From contig CAVVWD010000001.1 in assembly GCA_963751835.1 (NCBI GenBank), forward strand, positions 34,912 through 98,911: DNA of 64,000 nucleotides, given 5' to 3'. Below, piece by piece: positions 61,992 through 64,000 of this stretch. Numbering within the stretch: the first letter of the stretch is position 1; each line of letters opens with the position of its first letter. The notes under the pieces were generated by a model. The model was given only the letters and a program-made list of their open reading frames with translations, was not told the origin of the DNA and ran no database searches. Made by a program: the position numbers and the translations under genes. The DNA comes from JACVRW01 sp963751835 (GTDB taxonomy: Bacteria; Actinomycetota; Thermoleophilia; Solirubrobacterales; Thermoleophilaceae).

Positions 61992-62021
61992 TTGACACGG
62001 CATAGAGGAGCCGACTACGTT
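61992..62021 (+). promoter_or_regulatory. Promoter (-35 TTGACA, -10 TACGTT, 18-bp spacer)
   Basis: TTGACA (61992-61997) and TACGTT (62016-62021) right after the phosphatase stop read towards the Pro/Ala-rich protein. It is a near copy of the promoter at 48710. Confidence 0.55.
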
Positions 62022-62081
62022 GCGCGCACTCTTGAGTCACTGGCTGCGCCTTCCCCCCGGACATATGTCGCGAGGTCTCTC

Positions 62082-62711
62082 TTGAGCTCGCGGACTCGCA
62101 CCCCGGCCCGGCTGATGGTCGTGGCCTTGGCCGTGGTCGCGCTCCTGACGGCCGCACCGTCCGGTGCGGCACAGGGTCAGGACCCCGATCCGGCCCCCGG
62201 GGGCCAGCCTCCGGCGGCGGTGGCTCCCGACCCGGCTCCCGGCGCAGCGCCGGCCGCTCCGCCGGCGCCCGTGCCGGTCCAGCCGGCTCCTTCCAGTGGT
62301 GACACGCCGTCGTCTCCCGCACCGGCCGCCGCAGCGCCGGCGCCCGCCCCTTCACAGGGCCCGCCCGCGGGCGCTGACGGCGCCGGGCAGCGAGCGGCGG
62401 CGCAGGCTCAGCGCCGGCGCGAGCGGCGGGAGCGGCGCGGCGCGGCACGGAGGACGAGGGCGCGCGAGGCTGCGGCACGGAAGGCCGCGGCGGCCGAGGC
62501 CGCGGCACGCGAGTCGGCGGCCGTGTCCGCGAGGGGCGTTCCACCGAGTTCGGTGGTTCGGGTCGATTCGCTGCTGCCCAGCGCCCAGCCCGCGGACGAC
62601 TCGCACACCGAGCTCCTGCTCGCCGCAGGTATTCTGCTCGCCCTCGTGATGGTCAGTGGCTCTTTGCTTTCGGTGGCGACGCGGACGATGAAGGGGGGGA
62701 GGGTGTCGTGA
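62082..62711 (+). CDS. Secreted Pro/Ala-rich protein with basic segment and C-terminal membrane helix
   Basis: 209 residues, unknown function. A signal peptide (LMVVALAVVALLTAAPSGAA) is followed by about 75 Pro/Ala-rich residues, an Arg/Ala-rich helix (RRRERRERRGAARRTRAREA) and a membrane helix near the end (ELLLAAGILLALVMVSGSLL). Same plan as the protein at 48.8 kb and controlled by a similar promoter. Start TTG 62082 or ATG 62115. Its stop overlaps the next start by 4 bp (GTGA). Confidence 0.72.
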   Translation: MSSRTRTPARLMVVALAVVALLTAAPSGAAQGQDPDPAPGGQPPAAVAPDPAPGAAPAAPPAPVPVQPAPSSGDTPSSPAPAAAAPAPAPSQGPPAGADGAGQRAAAQAQRRRERRERRGAARRTRAREAAARKAAAAEAAARESAAVSARGVPPSSVVRVDSLLPSAQPADDSHTELLLAAGILLALVMVSGSLLSVATRTMKGGRVS

Positions 62712-63809
62712 GGCGGTTGCTCGCAGCGCTCGTCGTCGCGACGTGGCCTGCGCGCTCGCGGCGTCTGCCGAGGCCAGAGACGTCGTGGCGAATTGCGACA
62801 CGCCGCCCACGCAGCGCGACGGCTGCAACCGCTGGTACACCGCCTCCGTCGGTGATCGCTCTCGACTGGACACTGGGACCCCGGCCCCTGTCGGCCCACC
62901 AACCGGATGCGGCGGCGCGGTGCATTGACGTCTCGAAGGCCGGTTCGAGCGATCTTGCAGGGTCGACTGGGCTGGCGGCACGAGCATCACGCAAGCACGG
63001 CCTGGATCGGAATCGACCGCACGCCACCCCAGGTCGTGGGGCTCGTGCCGGACCGGCCTCCGGACTACAACGGCTGGTACAACCGACCGGTCGGGCTCAA
63101 TTTCCAAGCCGCTGACGCGACCTCGGGCGTGGCCTCGTGCACCGGCACGAGCTACGGGGGACCCGACGGCGCGGGCATCCCGATCGGCGGGAACTGCCGC
63201 GATGTGGCGGGGAACACCGGGCTCGGCTCCTTCCCGATCAACTACGACGCAACGCCACCGGTTGCGCCCGACGTCACGGCCGTCCCTCGCAATAATCGCG
63301 TGATCCTGAGCTGGCCGGCCCAGCCGGACACGCTCGCCCAGGTGGCACGTATCGGCCCCTCGGGCCGCCGGACGCTCGTCTTCTACGGTTTGGGCGGCGA
63401 GTTCACCGACCGCAAGCTCCGCAACGGCCGGCGCTACCGCTATCTCGTCACGCTGATCGACCAGGCCGGCAACCAGGCGGCGGATCAGGCGAGCGGGGTT
63501 CCCACCGGCTCGCCGCTACTCAGCCCGATCCGCGGCGCGCGTCTCCGCGCGGCGCCGCTGCTCGTGTGGAAGCCGGTCCGCCGGGCGCGCTACTACAACG
63601 TCCAGCTCATCCGCAACGGACACAAGGTCCTGAGTCGCTGGCCGGGCGCGGCGAAGCTGCAGCTGCGAGAGACCTGGCGGTTTGCCGGCCGTGCCCGCCG
63701 GCTTGTTCGCGGCAGGTATTGCTGGCGCGTGTGGCCGGGCTTCGGCAACCGCATGAAGGACCGCTACGGGAAGCTGCTCGGAGCAAGCTGCTTCACGATC
63801 GTGCGCTGA
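62708..63809 (+). pseudogene. Secreted Ig/fibronectin-like repeat protein with several frame breaks
   Basis: The start GTG 62708 gives a signal peptide (RRLLAALVVAT...ALAASAEA after one shift). Reading continues in other frames: VVANCDTPPTQRDGCNRWYT from 62743, then GPPTGCGGAV, then from 62907 a long frame ending at 63809. In the last part, IDRTPPQVVGLVPDRPPDYN, GWYNRPVGLNFQAADATSGV and a fibronectin-III-like segment (PPVAPDVTAVPRNNRVILSW) resemble secreted beta-sandwich repeat proteins. About five or six indels are needed within 300 bp to restore one frame, so it is either decaying or poorly sequenced. The intact part 62907-63809 could give 300 residues. Confidence 0.6.
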
Positions 63810-64000
63810 CTCTCCTGCTCGCTAGAGCTTTACTACCCCCGGCCTGACGAGAACCCGGCGTTCGCCGTCTACCGGTGCGCCTGGCCCGCCGCCGGCCGCC
63901 CGGAAATCCGGCCTACCTTCAAGGCACGGACCCTCGAGTCGTCCTCGAGGTGTTTCCGCGGAGGCATCGGCGGCCCCCGATCCACGCCAGCGCGCTTCTT
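63810..64000. other. Terminal intergenic region
   Basis: No gene supported. The segment CGGAAATCCGGCCTACCTTCAA resembles the sequence around the 48.73-kb promoter (CGGAAAGTCGGCCTACGTT), so a promoter for a gene beyond the window edge is possible. Two CTCGAG palindromes (near 63932 and 63943) may form a small hairpin. Confidence 0.35.

Noticed and set aside
60561..62711. 716-residue fusion of phosphatase and Pro/Ala-rich protein
   Set aside because: The fusion depends on a frame break near 61526. In the restored frame the phosphatase stops at 61983, and a promoter for the second gene follows.

Overview
The window is very GC-rich DNA (roughly 70% G+C) with the style of a soil actinobacterium of the class Thermoleophilia (Solirubrobacterales-like). 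The evidence is indirect: strong G/C third-position bias, frequent GTG/TTG starts, many 4-base ATGA/GTGA gene overlaps, leaderless promoters, an actinobacterial-type biotin carboxylase with a separate epsilon-like subunit, a GpgS osmolyte gene, and many secreted proteins with Pro/Ala or Arg-rich spacers and Ig-like tails. I see no tRNA, rRNA, CRISPR array, prophage or intact insertion sequence. The species is not determined.

Layout. 0-5.2 kb: end of an unknown gene, a LytM/M23 peptidase, a MrfA-type helicase with a frame break, and a GpgS plus HAD-phosphatase pair for glucosylglycerate. 5.2-8.8 kb: glycerate kinase with a macro-domain protein, divergent from two DGPF/YCII proteins and their ECF42-type sigma factor. 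9-14 kb: an apparently circularly permuted, frame-broken PQQ-type sugar dehydrogenase behind an ATP-dependent DNA ligase, a class V aminotransferase, an SDR and a DtxR/MntR-type regulator. 14.3-20.5 kb: membrane protein, aminotransferase, a solute-binding/VWA protein with a coiled-coil partner, a secreted glycosidase-like protein and an allene-oxide-cyclase-like secreted protein. 20.5-33.7 kb: a kinase-GAF protein, sucCD, a HAD hydrolase, an MBL hydrolase, a five-gene minus-strand run headed by acetyl/propionyl-CoA carboxylase alpha, a TAP-like secreted peptidase and a DHFR-like protein. 33.8-43.6 kb: P450, DAHP synthase, half-size TauE, the assimilatory sulfate operon cysI-cysH-cysD-cysN behind a palindromic operator, a DrrAB-type ABC exporter and a carboxylase epsilon-like subunit. 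43.6-47.5 kb: OCD/mu-crystallin protein, DUF3352 lipoprotein-like protein and an ACS-family MFS transporter.

47.5-63.8 kb is the most unusual part. A group-3 sigma factor carries a ribbon-helix-helix domain and a C-terminal membrane helix. The same C-terminal module recurs in a small protein nearby, with a Pro/Ala-rich membrane protein between them. A plus-strand run of about 10 kb follows: peptidoglycan-binding membrane protein, GAF-LuxR regulator, a GT2-GtrA-HprK-like fusion, a GT39-type glycosyltransferase, a 1074-residue phospholipase-C/GH99-like fusion and a calcineurin-type phosphatase. I read this as an envelope glycoconjugate assembly and turnover locus; that is inference from domain content and gene overlaps.

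Two further points. Two copies of a structured intergenic repeat (about 226 and 173 bp, with terminal and internal inverted repeats) sit in opposite orientation at 14.1 and 41.4 kb. Many otherwise well-conserved genes also carry single-base frame breaks, mostly apparent +1 events at short G/C runs. Since one of them is sucD, at least part of this pattern probably reflects sequencing or assembly error rather than gene decay, and the affected entries are described in their restored frames.
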